Of a stretch of 64,000 nucleotides of DNA, positions 26,972 to 36,676 are shown piece by piece. Positions within the stretch are counted from its first letter, which is position 1. Every line of letters begins with the position of its first letter. Location: positions 1 through 64,000 of the forward strand of contig CALXAT010000005.1 of assembly GCA_944386365.1 (NCBI GenBank). The letters are read 5' to 3'. The notes below the pieces were generated by a model that saw only the letters and a program-made list of their open reading frames with translations, searched no databases and had not been told where the DNA came from. The translations under genes were made by a program, and so were the position numbers. This DNA is from an uncultured Clostridia bacterium (lineage in GTDB: Bacteria > Bacillota > Clostridia > TANB77 > CAG-508).

Positions 26972-29332
26972 CTATTTAACTTCAAATTTTAAATTTCCAT
27001 CTATAAAATCTATATTAACAGTTTGTCCATCTAATAATTCCTGTCTTAAAATCATTTCTGATAATTCATCTTCAACATATCTTTGAATAGCTCTTCTTAA
27101 AGGTCTGGCACCAAATTTAATGTCTGTTCCTTTTTCCAAGATATAATTTTTAGCAGCTTTTGTAATATTCATCTTGATATCTTTGTCTGCTAAAGCTTTA
27201 ACTGTATCATTTAACATTAAATCCACAATTTGTAATAATTGTTCATTGGTCAATGGATCAAAGGTAACAATTTCATCTACTCTATTTAAAAATTCTGGTC
27301 TGAAAACATCTTTTAAACTATCCATAATTTTATTTTTATTTATTATAGAGTTTCCAAATCCAATAGAGTTATTATTTAAATTAGAGCCTGCATTTGATGT
27401 CATAATGATAATCGTATTTGAAAAACTAACAGAATTTCCTTGACTATCTGTAAGGATTCCATCATCTAATACTTGCAATAAAATATTAAATACATCTGGA
27501 TGAGCTTTTTCAATTTCATCAAGTAAAATGATAGAATATGGTTTTCTCTTTACCTTATCAGTTAATTGCCCTGCATCATCATAACCAACATATCCTGGAG
27601 GTGCACCAATTAATTTAGAAGTAGAGTGACTTTCCATATATTCAGACATATCAATCCTGATAATAGAATCTTCAGAACCAAACATTTCATAAGCTAAGCT
27701 TTTAGCAAGTTCTGTTTTACCAACACCAGTAGGACCAACAAAGATAAATGAAGGTGGTCTTTTCGTTGATTTTAGACCTGCTCTATTTCTACGAATAGCT
27801 CTTGCTACAGCATTTACAGCTTCATCTTGACCAATAATTCTTTTATGAAGGTTCTTCTCTAAATTTAGTAATTTTTGTGTCTCTGCTTCTGTAATTTTTT
27901 GTACAGGTATTTTTGTCCAACTTTCGATGACATTTGCAATATCTTGAACCGTTAATTGTCTAGGCTTCATAGTTTTATTTAATTTATCAATTTGTTCAAT
28001 TAATTGACATTCACGTGTTTTTAGATCAGCTGCTCGTTGATAATCTTCTGTTGAATCAGCAGCAATGACTTCTTCTTTTTCACTTTGTACTTGCTCTAAT
28101 TCTTGTTTTAGTTTTTCTAAAGTAAAGAGTTCTTTATTTTCTAGATTAATTCTTGAACAAGCTTCATCCAAAATATCAATTGCTTTATCAGGTAAAAATC
28201 TATCATGAATATATTTTTCAGACATAATAACGGTTTGTTTGATGACATCTAAAGAAATCTTTACTTTATGATATTCTTCATAATATTTTTTAATGCCCTC
28301 CAAAATACCAATCGTATCATCAATATTAGGTTCCTCAACTAAAACTTGTTGGAATCTTCTTTCTAAAGCAGAGTCTTTTTCAATATATTTTCTATATTCT
28401 TTTAAGGTAGTCGTACCAATTAATTGAATTTCGCCATTTGAAAGAGCTGGTTTTAAAATATTAGCAGCATTCATAGAATGTTCACCATCACCGGCACCAA
28501 TGATATTATGAATTTCATCAATAACTAAAATGATATTTCCATATTCTTTACATTCATCGATGATACCTTTCATTCTAGATTCAAATTGTCCTCTGAATTG
28601 TGTTCCTGCAATAACAGCGGTCATATCTAGAAGATAAACCTCTTTGTTTAATAATTTTGCAGGTACATTTTGGTTGGCGATTCTGATTGCTAATCCTTGC
28701 GCAATTGCAGTTTTACCAACACCGGGTTCACCGATTAAGCAAGGATTGTTTTTAGAACGTCTATTTAAGATTTGGATAATTCTTTTAATTTCATTATCTC
28801 TTCCGACAACAATGTCTAACTCATTGTTTTTAGCTTTTGCTGTTAAATTTGTACCATAAGTATCTAGAAATTTCTTCTTTTTGTTTTGTTTTGTATTTTT
28901 CTTTTTCTCTACCTTTACTTTTTTTCTTCCATTATTTAATTCTTGGTCATTATTATTGGTATTATTTTGACCTCCAAACATATTAGAAAATATAGAACCT
29001 AATGGAATAGCAGCACCTGTTATTTTAGGATTACCATCACCATTATCATCATTCGTATTTTCAAAAGTGATAGCACCATCCATATTTTCAATATCTTCTA
29101 AGTTAATATTTTCAGCTAAATCTTTAAAAATGGTTTCGAATTGTTTTGTCATATCATTAAGATTAACATTATCTTTGGATAAAATTTCATTTTGTTTATA
29201 TAAAACTTCATTAGGATTAATGCCTTTTGCCTTTGCACAATCATAACAATATCCTTCTAAAGATTCTTTACCATTTTCAATTTTTTTATAAAAAAGGATA
29301 GCTGGGTTTTTATTACATTCTGAACATAACAT
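26972..29332 (-). CDS. clpE: ClpE-like Hsp100 ATPase with N-terminal zinc finger
   Basis: 786 residues. An N-terminal four-cysteine zinc finger (MLCSECNKNPA and YCYDCAK) is typical of ClpE/McsA-like proteins rather than a ClpN repeat domain. AAA+ domain 1 has GEPGVGKTA (about residue 200), a UVR motif lies around residues 425-460, and AAA+ domain 2 has GPTGVGKTE (about 532), DEIEKAHPDVFN and the small C-terminal domain. The loop SIGFG provides a ClpP-binding tripeptide, so it should unfold substrates for ClpP. An Asn/Lys-rich linker sits at about 120-155. It could also be annotated ClpC; the zinc finger favours ClpE. Confidence 0.9.
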   Translation of the reverse strand: MLCSECNKNPAILFYKKIENGKESLEGYCYDCAKAKGINPNEVLYKQNEILSKDNVNLNDMTKQFETIFKDLAENINLEDIENMDGAITFENTNDDNGDGNPKITGAAIPLGSIFSNMFGGQNNTNNNDQELNNGRKKVKVEKKKNTKQNKKKKFLDTYGTNLTAKAKNNELDIVVGRDNEIKRIIQILNRRSKNNPCLIGEPGVGKTAIAQGLAIRIANQNVPAKLLNKEVYLLDMTAVIAGTQFRGQFESRMKGIIDECKEYGNIILVIDEIHNIIGAGDGEHSMNAANILKPALSNGEIQLIGTTTLKEYRKYIEKDSALERRFQQVLVEEPNIDDTIGILEGIKKYYEEYHKVKISLDVIKQTVIMSEKYIHDRFLPDKAIDILDEACSRINLENKELFTLEKLKQELEQVQSEKEEVIAADSTEDYQRAADLKTRECQLIEQIDKLNKTMKPRQLTVQDIANVIESWTKIPVQKITEAETQKLLNLEKNLHKRIIGQDEAVNAVARAIRRNRAGLKSTKRPPSFIFVGPTGVGKTELAKSLAYEMFGSEDSIIRIDMSEYMESHSTSKLIGAPPGYVGYDDAGQLTDKVKRKPYSIILLDEIEKAHPDVFNILLQVLDDGILTDSQGNSVSFSNTIIIMTSNAGSNLNNNSIGFGNSIINKNKIMDSLKDVFRPEFLNRVDEIVTFDPLTNEQLLQIVDLMLNDTVKALADKDIKMNITKAAKNYILEKGTDIKFGARPLRRAIQRYVEDELSEMILRQELLDGQTVNIDFIDGNLKFEVK

Positions 29333-29522
29333 ACTTTAAACTCCTCATTTCTATATAAATATACAATATATATCATACCTCAAAATATGTCATTAGTCAA
29401 TAAATTTAAGAATTTTAACTAGGAATTTTCATGGATTTATGATAAGATTATATAATTTATAAAAAAGTCTTTTACTTAAAGATTTTACATATATATCTTT
29501 AGAAAAATACCCAAACCGCAGC

Positions 29523-29551
29523 TTGAAATATTTAGGGTATAATGCTATAAT
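29523..29551 (+). promoter_or_regulatory. Promoter of the DUF3298/RsiV-like gene
   Basis: TTGAAA (29523-29528), a 17-base spacer and TATAAT (29546-29551), 32 bases before the ATG. The 250-base divergent region between this gene and clpE shows nothing else clear. Confidence 0.75.
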
Positions 29552-29583
29552 AATTTTAAAATACAATTTTAAGAGGTATAGAT

Positions 29584-30441
29584 ATGAATGTAACATTACC
29601 TAAGAAGGAGAAAATAAGTGTTAAAGCAGTTATTATATATACAATATCAATAATTGCATGCATCATAGCATTGGTAGTTGTAGCTTTGTCCTATTATTAT
29701 GGAAGTGAAGAATTAGATAGATTAATAACAATTGGTGGATCAAATTTAACACAAGAAGATATAGATTATCAGTTGTTAATAGCAAATTTTGACGATATAT
29801 TTCAAAATCAATTAGAAGAATATAGTTTAGATTTACAAATAAAGCGAAATGATAATACGAAAGATATTGTATATACATATTATACAAAGGATGAGACAAA
29901 GGAAAACAGTTATGATTTAAATTTAAACATTCCATACATAAATATTGATAGTGAAATAATAAAAAAATACAATGATGAAATAAAACAAACATTTGAAGAA
30001 AAAGCTGAAAATGTATTACAATCAGAAAATCAAAACATTATATATAGTGTTCAATATGAAGCTACCATTGAAAATGATATTTTATCTTTAATTATTAGAT
30101 CAAATCTAAAACAAGCTTCTGATGCACAAAGGGTCATTATACAAACATATAATTATGATTTGAAAAATGATAAAGAAATAACATTAGAAGAAAGCATTAA
30201 AAATAAGCAACTAGATGTGAATATGGTAGAAAGTAAGATAAATGAAGAAATTACACTTGCACAACGAAAAGTAAGTGATTTAAAATCTTTAGGATATAGC
30301 ATTTTTGAAAGAGATCCAGAAGATAAAATGTATAAAGTGGAAAATTCAAAACAGTTTTTTATAAAAGATGGAAATATATATATCATATATGCATATGGAA
30401 ATGAAAATTTAACAAGTGAAATGGATTTAGTAATTGTATAA
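29584..30441 (+). CDS. Membrane-anchored DUF4163/DUF3298 (RsiV-like) protein
   Basis: 285 residues: an N-terminal cytoplasmic tail, one membrane segment (about 16-38) and an extracytoplasmic region with LNIPYINIDSEIIKKYNDEI, YEATIENDILSLIIRSN and TYNYDLKNDKEITLEE, the layout of the DUF4163/DUF3298 fold found in anti-sigma factor RsiV and deacetylase PdaC. No sigma-binding domain or catalytic domain is attached, so the role is unknown; binding of cell-wall fragments or lysozyme is only a family-based possibility. Confidence 0.7.
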   Translation: MNVTLPKKEKISVKAVIIYTISIIACIIALVVVALSYYYGSEELDRLITIGGSNLTQEDIDYQLLIANFDDIFQNQLEEYSLDLQIKRNDNTKDIVYTYYTKDETKENSYDLNLNIPYINIDSEIIKKYNDEIKQTFEEKAENVLQSENQNIIYSVQYEATIENDILSLIIRSNLKQASDAQRVIIQTYNYDLKNDKEITLEESIKNKQLDVNMVESKINEEITLAQRKVSDLKSLGYSIFERDPEDKMYKVENSKQFFIKDGNIYIIYAYGNENLTSEMDLVIV

Positions 30442-30449
30442 AAATAAAA

Positions 30450-30479
30450 AAGAGAGAAGCTTTGAAGCTTCTCTTTTTT
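30450..30479 (+). terminator. Intrinsic terminator after the RsiV-like gene
   Basis: Inverted AGAGAAGCTT/AAGCTTCTCT flanked by A and T runs, so it may act on both strands and also shield htrA. Confidence 0.85.
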
Positions 30480-30597
30480 GAAAATAAAAGGGGATGTTTT
30501 TTTATTTAAATCAGTAGTGCATTACTGATTATGTTTGTATTATAATTTAGAAATTTGTCCATTTTGTGAACTAAAGGTGAAAACAAAGTAATCATTA

Positions 30598-31875
30598 TTA
30601 AGGCTGTTCACCTAAAGTTACAGTTAATTCTTTTTCATCGCCATCTCTATTTACTTTGATCTTAATTTGATCGCCAATACTATGAGAATTTTTAATTTCA
30701 TTTAATTCATCCATGGTTTTTATATCTTTTCCATCGGCTGCAACAATAACATCACCAATTTTAATTCCTGCTTTCTCGGCAGCTGAAAAAGTTTCAACAT
30801 CTTTGACATAAATACCTTCTACTAAATTATTTTTCTTAGCAGTTGCGGCATCTAAATCCATACCAGTTATTCCAATATATGGTCTTCTTACCTTACTATA
30901 TTCGATTAATTGAGAAGAAATATCTGTTGTAGAATTAATTGGAATAGCAAATCCCATACCTTCTACATCTTCACCAGTTAATTTTAAGGTATTAACACCA
31001 ATTACTTTTCCTTCACTATTAACTAAAGCACCACCACTATTTCCAGCATTTATAGCAGCATCTGTTTGTATTAAAGTATATGTTTTTCCATCTGAATCTG
31101 TAACTTCTCTGTTAACAGCGCTTACAATACCACATGTAACCGTACTTTGTAATCCTAAAGGACTACCAACAGCCATTGCAAATTCTCCTACTTTTATAGA
31201 ATCAGAATCAGCAAATTCAGCTTTTGTTAAACCTGTTTTATCAATTTTTATAACTGCTAAATCTGTTTCTTCATCAGTACCTACAATTTTTGCTTCATAT
31301 TCTGTATCATCATCAAATAAGGTAACGGTAATCTTAGTTGCTTCTGATACTTGATAATATGATTCCTCTTCACTTGAAGAAACAACATGATTATTTGTTA
31401 AAATATATCCATCGTCACTAATGATAATACCAGAACCTGTTGCGGTAGCAGTTGATGTTTGATTATTACCAAATATAGAGAACATAGATGTAACATTATA
31501 TTCTATTTTAATACCAACAATAGATGGTAAAATTTTATTAGCAGCATAAACAGCTGTATCAGAATAATTAGATAAAGAAACTTGATCAACTAATCCAGAA
31601 GTGCTAGAACTACTAGAAGAAGTGTTTGAAGAAGTAGAATGTGTATCTAGTAATTTTTCTTTAATAGATGGTACACCAAAACAAGTTCCTATAACAACGG
31701 CACAACCAACGATACCACTAAAAAATGGTAATACAATTGTTTTTCCAAAGTTATGCTTCTTTTTAGGTTTATCATCTATTTCATAAACCGCTTTATATGT
31801 ACCTGGATTTGAAACAGTTTTAAATTTTGATTCATTTGTTTTGTTGGTTTCATTTTCTTGATTATTATTTTCCAT
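30598..31875 (-). CDS. HtrA/DegP-type membrane-anchored serine protease
   Basis: 425 residues: a polar N-terminal cytoplasmic tail, one membrane helix (about 47-67), a Ser/Thr-rich linker, a trypsin-like domain with His in TNNHVV (about 162), Asp in ETDLAVIKID (about 205) and Ser in GNSGGALVN (about 279), then one PDZ domain (AAEKAGIKIGDVIVAADGKDI). It degrades or refolds misfolded envelope proteins. The start is supported by GGAGGTA on the minus strand. It could be named htrA, htrB or degP; paralogs cannot be separated here. Confidence 0.92.
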   Translation of the reverse strand: MENNNQENETNKTNESKFKTVSNPGTYKAVYEIDDKPKKKHNFGKTIVLPFFSGIVGCAVVIGTCFGVPSIKEKLLDTHSTSSNTSSSSSSTSGLVDQVSLSNYSDTAVYAANKILPSIVGIKIEYNVTSMFSIFGNNQTSTATATGSGIIISDDGYILTNNHVVSSSEEESYYQVSEATKITVTLFDDDTEYEAKIVGTDEETDLAVIKIDKTGLTKAEFADSDSIKVGEFAMAVGSPLGLQSTVTCGIVSAVNREVTDSDGKTYTLIQTDAAINAGNSGGALVNSEGKVIGVNTLKLTGEDVEGMGFAIPINSTTDISSQLIEYSKVRRPYIGITGMDLDAATAKKNNLVEGIYVKDVETFSAAEKAGIKIGDVIVAADGKDIKTMDELNEIKNSHSIGDQIKIKVNRDGDEKELTVTLGEQP

Positions 31876-32039
31876 ATATATTACCTCCTACATATATATA
31901 TTAACCTAATATGACCATATAATACAATATATTTGTGAATTTTATGTGAAAGAATTAGGTTTTTTTATGGTTATTCATTAGTAGAAAAAGAAAAAATTGA
32001 CAAAGGTTGTTAATAAAAAAGATTTTCAATAAAAATTTA

Positions 32040-32068
32040 TTGAAAAAAAGTATATAAAAAGATATAAT
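32040..32068 (+). promoter_or_regulatory. Promoter of the pilin-like gene
   Basis: TTGAAA (32040-32045), a 17-base spacer and TATAAT (32063-32068). The 260-base divergent intergenic region with htrA otherwise shows only AT-rich sequence. Confidence 0.7.
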
Positions 32069-32136
32069 ATAAAAAATTGAAGAATAAAAAGAATAGGATT
32101 ATCTATAATATAGTAATATGAAGGTGGGAAAGTAAT

Positions 32137-32670
32137 ATGAAAAGGGAAAATCAAAAAGGTGTAACTTTAATTGCATTAACAATAACAATAATTGTTTTAT
32201 TAATTTTGGCAGGAATAACGATATATACAAGTAAAGAATCTGTGAAAAAAGCGAATTTAGAAGGATTAAAAACCAATATGTTATTAATCCAAACCAAGGC
32301 AAAAGAATATGTAGAAAATGCAAGTTTTGATTTAGGTGTAAACCCGGCAAACGCTACTGATGAAATGAAAACAAAAGCACAAAGTGAACTAACAGGAGAA
32401 GATAAAGGAACAATTGTTACTTCTTCAGATAGTATCACATCAAAATTATTAGCAATTGGAATTAGTCAAGAAGATATTAATAATGGAAAAGTATATAAAT
32501 TAACAACAGAGAATTTAGAAAAGATGGGAATAAAAGATGTAGAATCAAATGATGAAGATGGTTGGTATATTATTGTATATAATATTGATGATACAACAGC
32601 AGAAATCTATCATACAATTGGATATGATGGGAAACATTCATTGACAGAAATAGAACAAATAAATTTATAG
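32137..32670 (+). CDS. Type IV pilin-like (class III signal) protein
   Basis: 177 residues. The N terminus MKRENQKG/VTLIALTITIIV is a prepilin-type leader with cleavage after Gly, but position +5 is Ala rather than the usual Glu. A single hydrophobic helix follows, then a polar domain ending YHTIGYDGKHSLTEIEQINL. Such VTLIALTIT-type proteins are common in Clostridia, often outside complete pilus loci. No prepilin peptidase or assembly ATPase is in this window, so it may be a minor pseudopilin or surface protein. It is 16 bases ahead of rnhB. Confidence 0.75.
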   Translation: MKRENQKGVTLIALTITIIVLLILAGITIYTSKESVKKANLEGLKTNMLLIQTKAKEYVENASFDLGVNPANATDEMKTKAQSELTGEDKGTIVTSSDSITSKLLAIGISQEDINNGKVYKLTTENLEKMGIKDVESNDEDGWYIIVYNIDDTTAEIYHTIGYDGKHSLTEIEQINL

Positions 32671-32686
32671 AGATAGAGATGAAAAA

Positions 32687-33313
32687 ATGAAAGAAAAAGA
32701 ATTTAAAAGATTAACAGAGTTAAAAAGTATAGAGAAAGAATTATATAATAAAGGATTTGAGAAGATTTGTGGAATAGATGAAGCAGGAAGAGGACCATTA
32801 GCAGGACCTGTGGTTGTTGCAGGTGTTATTATGCCAAAAGAATCTATGATAGAAGGGGTTAATGATTCTAAAAAAGTTTCTGAAAAGAAAAGAGAAAAAT
32901 TATATGATATTATATTAGAAGAAGCCATTAGTTATTCAGTCGCTATTATTGGGCAAGATATTATAGATGAAATCAATATATTAAATGCTACCAAACAAGG
33001 TGTTACAAAAGTAGTGGAAGAATTAGATGTGCAACCGGATTTAATATTAGTGGATGCTTTAACCCATATAAATACAAAAGGTATTCCATATGATTCTATC
33101 ATAAAAGGAGATGCAAAATGCTATAATATAGCTGCTGCTTCCATAATAGCAAAAGTAACAAGGGATAGGATTATGAGACAATGGGACGAAATTTATCCCC
33201 AATATGGATTTATCAATCATAAAGGATATGGAACGGCAAAACATATAGAGGCATTAAAACAATATGGTCCATGTCCTATTCATAGAAAATCATTTATTAA
33301 AAATTTTGTATAA
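32687..33313 (+). CDS. rnhB: Ribonuclease HII
   Basis: 208 residues with the RNase HII core: GIDEAGRGPLAGPVVVAGV (catalytic Asp-Glu near residue 28), DSKKVSEKKRE, LVDAL (catalytic Asp) and GDAKCYNIAAASIIAKVTRD. It cuts RNA from RNA-DNA hybrids and removes single ribonucleotides from DNA. Start at ATG 32687 with GAGATG upstream. It is followed 11 bases later by the nucleoside phosphorylase gene. Confidence 0.95.
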   Translation: MKEKEFKRLTELKSIEKELYNKGFEKICGIDEAGRGPLAGPVVVAGVIMPKESMIEGVNDSKKVSEKKREKLYDIILEEAISYSVAIIGQDIIDEINILNATKQGVTKVVEELDVQPDLILVDALTHINTKGIPYDSIIKGDAKCYNIAAASIIAKVTRDRIMRQWDEIYPQYGFINHKGYGTAKHIEALKQYGPCPIHRKSFIKNFV

Positions 33314-33324
33314 AGGGAGTATTT

Positions 33325-34629
33325 ATGAATATTTTAGAAATTATAGAAAAAAAGAGAGACAAAAAAGAATTAACAAAAGAAGAAATTACTTATTTTGTAG
33401 AAGGATATACATCTGATAAAATAGCGGATTATCAAGCTGCGGCATTAATCATGGCTATTTATTTAAATGGAATGACAAAACAGGAAACGACAGATTTGAC
33501 TATTGCAATGGCAAATTCAGGTGAAAAATTAGATTTATCCACTTTAAATGAAATTATTGTGGATAAACATTCCACTGGTGGAGTTGGAGATAAAGTATCT
33601 TTAATTTTATTACCACTTGTGGCATCTTTAGACATTCCAGTAGCAAAAATGTCAGGAAGAGGATTAGGGTTTACTGGAGGAACGGTAGATAAATTAGAAT
33701 CCATACCAGGCTATGTTACAGGAATTGATATGCACAATTTTATAAAAAATGTGGAGAAAATAGGAATTAGCATGATATCTCAAACATTAAACTTGGCACC
33801 AGCTGATAAGAAAATATATAGTTTAAGAGATAGTATTTCATGTGTAGAAAGTATACCATTAATTGCATCTAGTATTATGAGTAAAAAGATAGCCAGTGGA
33901 GCTGAAAAAATTGTATTAGATGTTACTTGCGGAGCAGGTGCTTTTATGCATTCAAAAGAACAAGCAGAAGCATTAGCTAAAGAAATGATTGAAATAGGAA
34001 AATTGGCCAATAAAGAAACGATATGTGTATTAACCAATATGGATGAACCATTGGGATATGCAGTAGGAAATTCATTAGAAGTTATAGAAGCGGTTAATTT
34101 CTTAAAAGGCGATATGCCAGAAGATTTAAAAGAGGTTGTGCTAGCATTAGGAGCCTATATGATAAAACTAGCCGGTAAGGGAGATAATATAGAAGAAAAT
34201 AAAGAAAAGATGCTAGAAAACATAGAAAATGGAAAAGGATATGAAAAATTCTTACAATTGGTAGAAAACCAAGGAGGAGATATTTCATATATTAAAAATA
34301 CAAGTCAATTTCCAAAAGCAAGTTATATAGAAGATGTATATAGTGATACAGCAGGATATATTAAAAATATGAATGCTAAAGAAGTCGGAAAAATTGTATG
34401 TAATTTGGGTGCTGGAAGAATTAGAAAAGAAGATAGTATAGACAATTCTGTAGGAATTATTTTGAATAAAAAAGTTTCAGAAAAAGTGGAAAAGAATGAA
34501 GTGTTGGCTACAATATATGCAAACTCACAAGAGACATTAAATGAAGCAAAAGAAAAAATAAAAGAGATTATAGAAATACAAAAAGAGGCAGTTCCTAAGC
34601 CAAAAATGATATTAGAAGTAATGGATTAA
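33325..34629 (+). CDS. pdp: Pyrimidine-nucleoside phosphorylase
   Basis: 434 residues of the thymidine/pyrimidine phosphorylase family: DKHSTGGVGDKVSL (phosphate-binding loop), KMSGRGLGFTGGTVDKLESIPG, CVESIPLIASSIMSKK and a C-terminal domain with GAGRIRKEDSID. It phosphorolyses uridine, thymidine or deoxyuridine for salvage. The length fits. Thymidine phosphorylase (deoA) is the alternative name, and substrate range cannot be read from sequence. Confidence 0.92.
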   Translation: MNILEIIEKKRDKKELTKEEITYFVEGYTSDKIADYQAAALIMAIYLNGMTKQETTDLTIAMANSGEKLDLSTLNEIIVDKHSTGGVGDKVSLILLPLVASLDIPVAKMSGRGLGFTGGTVDKLESIPGYVTGIDMHNFIKNVEKIGISMISQTLNLAPADKKIYSLRDSISCVESIPLIASSIMSKKIASGAEKIVLDVTCGAGAFMHSKEQAEALAKEMIEIGKLANKETICVLTNMDEPLGYAVGNSLEVIEAVNFLKGDMPEDLKEVVLALGAYMIKLAGKGDNIEENKEKMLENIENGKGYEKFLQLVENQGGDISYIKNTSQFPKASYIEDVYSDTAGYIKNMNAKEVGKIVCNLGAGRIRKEDSIDNSVGIILNKKVSEKVEKNEVLATIYANSQETLNEAKEKIKEIIEIQKEAVPKPKMILEVMD

Positions 34630-34694
34630 AAGTACTTTAAAAAAGTGAAAATATATGCTATAATATAAATAGTTTTTACGAAAGGATGATAAAG

Positions 34695-34844
34695 ATGAAA
34701 AAAGAAAAAAAGCAACAAGAAAAAGTTAAAAAAACCAAACATTATGATAAAGGACAAATTTTTGTAAAAATAATGGCAGGAATTTTAGCAATATTAATGA
34801 TTGTAGCAACGGCTTCAACACTTATATATTCACTAATGATATAA
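34695..34844 (+). CDS. 49-residue small membrane protein
   Basis: The frame encodes a very basic N-terminal half (KKEKKQQEKVKKTKH...) followed by one hydrophobic helix (IMAGILAILMIVATASTLIYS). AAAGGATGAT precedes the ATG, and a TATAAT at 34661-34666 suggests a promoter. It lies 16 bases before dacA and is probably co-transcribed with it. The function is unknown; position suggests a partner of the membrane cyclic-di-AMP synthase. Confidence 0.65.
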   Translation: MKKEKKQQEKVKKTKHYDKGQIFVKIMAGILAILMIVATASTLIYSLMI

Positions 34845-34860
34845 AAAAAGAGGTAGAAAT

Positions 34861-35808
34861 ATGATAATTGATTTTGGAATGAATTGGGAGAATTTTTATA
34901 CAGATAATATTGTAGGGTATATTAAATCGTTGCAAGAAAATCCGTTTGAATTAATAACATTAATTATCGATTTAACAATTGTAATATTCTTAATATATTC
35001 TTTTTTAAAAATTGTAAAAGGCTCTAGAGCATGGCAATTAATAAAAGGAATTGTACTTCTAATCGTTATTACATGGCTTAGTGGACTATTCAATTTGCAG
35101 ATATTAAACTGGATTTTAACAGGGATTATGAATTTAGGAGTCATTGCCATTATTGTTATATTCCAGCCTGAATTGAGAAGAGGATTAGAACAATTAGGAA
35201 CAAATAAATTTACAAAATTTTTTGGTATAGATAAGGATTTGGCTACAAAAACAAAAGAAGATATTTATAAAATTGTGATAGCAGCAGTAGAATTGTCTAA
35301 AAATAAAATAGGGGCACTAATTGTAATAGAAAGAGATATAAAGATTCAAGATATTATTGCAAGTGGAATACCAATGAATGCGGATGTATCACCACAATTA
35401 TTAGTTAATATATTTGAACCCAAAACACCGTTACATGATGGGGCCGTTGTTATATCTGGAAATAAAATAGCTGCAGCAGCATGTGTGCTTCCATTAGCAG
35501 ATGATAATGATATTGCAAAAGAGCTAGGAACAAGACATAGAGCAGCTATTGGAATATCAAAAGAATCTGATAGTATTGTTGTAGTAGTTTCAGAAGAAAC
35601 AGGTAAAATTTCTATTGCAAAAGATGGAACATTGATCGCCGACGTTAGTGAAGATGCTTTGAAAAAAATATTAATTAGTAATATTGTTACCAAAAGATTT
35701 GCAGTAGAGAAAAAAGAAAGAAGAAATAAGATAAGAGAGATAAGAGAAAAATTACATAAGGAAAAAAAGGAAGCAGAATCTAAAGAAAGTAAAGAAAAGA
35801 GTAAATAA
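34861..35808 (+). CDS. dacA: Diadenylate cyclase (CdaA/DacA)
   Basis: 315 residues: three N-terminal membrane segments, then the DisA_N/DAC domain with LHDGAVVISG (DGA, about residue 193) and GTRHRAAIGIS (RHR, about 225), both catalytic motifs, followed by SEETGKIS. A long basic coiled tail rich in Lys/Glu/Arg ends the protein. It condenses two ATP into cyclic di-AMP, which controls potassium and osmotic balance and cell-wall growth. No CdaR or GlmM gene is next to it, unlike the usual Firmicute order; truA follows instead. Confidence 0.95.
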   Translation: MIIDFGMNWENFYTDNIVGYIKSLQENPFELITLIIDLTIVIFLIYSFLKIVKGSRAWQLIKGIVLLIVITWLSGLFNLQILNWILTGIMNLGVIAIIVIFQPELRRGLEQLGTNKFTKFFGIDKDLATKTKEDIYKIVIAAVELSKNKIGALIVIERDIKIQDIIASGIPMNADVSPQLLVNIFEPKTPLHDGAVVISGNKIAAAACVLPLADDNDIAKELGTRHRAAIGISKESDSIVVVVSEETGKISIAKDGTLIADVSEDALKKILISNIVTKRFAVEKKERRNKIREIREKLHKEKKEAESKESKEKSK

Positions 35809-35830
35809 AAAGTCGCATGTTGCGACTTTT
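35808..35830 (+). terminator. Hairpin terminator after dacA
   Basis: A 10-bp perfect stem, AAAAGTCGCA with TGCGACTTTT (35808-35817, 35821-35830), around a three-base loop. The T tract is inside the stem, so strength may be moderate. Confidence 0.7.
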
Positions 35831-35857
35831 ACTATTGTATAAGTAAAGGTGGAATTT

Positions 35858-36598
35858 ATGAGAAATATAAAATTAGTTATAGAATATGATGGAAAAGAAT
35901 TTAATGGATGGCAAAAACAACCCAATAAATTAAATATTCAAGGAGAAATTGAACAGGCTATAGAAAGAATAACCGGTGAAAAAGTGGATTTGATGGCATC
36001 AGGGAGAACAGATGCGGGTGTACATGCAATTGGACAAGTGGCTAATTTTAAAACCAATTCCAATATTCCCATAGAAAAATTTCCAATTGCATTAAATTCC
36101 AATTTAAAAAAATCAATTGTAATAAAATCAGCAGAGGAAATGGAAGAGAGATTTCATAGTCGATTAAATTGTAAAAGAAAAACTTATAGATATATCATTA
36201 ATAATTCTAAATATGGAACAGCTATTTATAGAAATCTGGAAACCCATATACCTATGAAATTAGATATACACAAAATGCAAGAAGCAGTTAAATATTTTGA
36301 AGGTGAGCATGACTTCAAAGCATTTAAAGCAAGTGGAACAAGTAGTAAAAGTAGTATAAGAACGATCTATAAAGCAGAGGTAATAGATGCTGGAAATGAA
36401 AGAATTTATATAGAATTAACTGGAAATGGCTTTTTATATAATATGGTAAGGATTATTTCAGGCACATTAGTGGAAGTAGGATTAGGAAAAATAGAACCTC
36501 AAGATATAAAAAATATTATCTTAGAAAAGGATAGAAAACTTGCAGGAAAAACATTACCACCACAAGGATTATATTTATTAAAAGTGGAATATGAATAA
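35858..36598 (+). CDS. truA: tRNA pseudouridine(38-40) synthase
   Basis: 246 residues with IEYDGKEFNGWQKQP, ASGRTDAGVHAIGQ (catalytic Asp near residue 52), FHSRLNCKRKTYRYII and a C-terminal NMVRIISGTLVEVG motif. It modifies uridines 38-40 in the anticodon arm, which helps hold the reading frame. ATG 35858 fits AAAGGTG upstream; GTG 35849 lies in that site. Given the proposed CGG recoding, tRNA anticodon-arm modification is worth noting, but no special feature is seen. Confidence 0.94.
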   Translation: MRNIKLVIEYDGKEFNGWQKQPNKLNIQGEIEQAIERITGEKVDLMASGRTDAGVHAIGQVANFKTNSNIPIEKFPIALNSNLKKSIVIKSAEEMEERFHSRLNCKRKTYRYIINNSKYGTAIYRNLETHIPMKLDIHKMQEAVKYFEGEHDFKAFKASGTSSKSSIRTIYKAEVIDAGNERIYIELTGNGFLYNMVRIISGTLVEVGLGKIEPQDIKNIILEKDRKLAGKTLPPQGLYLLKVEYE

Positions 36599-36676
36599 AA
36601 CGACTTAACTTTAATTTTATGAACAAACTTTAGTAGGTATGCATAAAATATAGTAAAAAGAAAAAGGAGAAAGATT

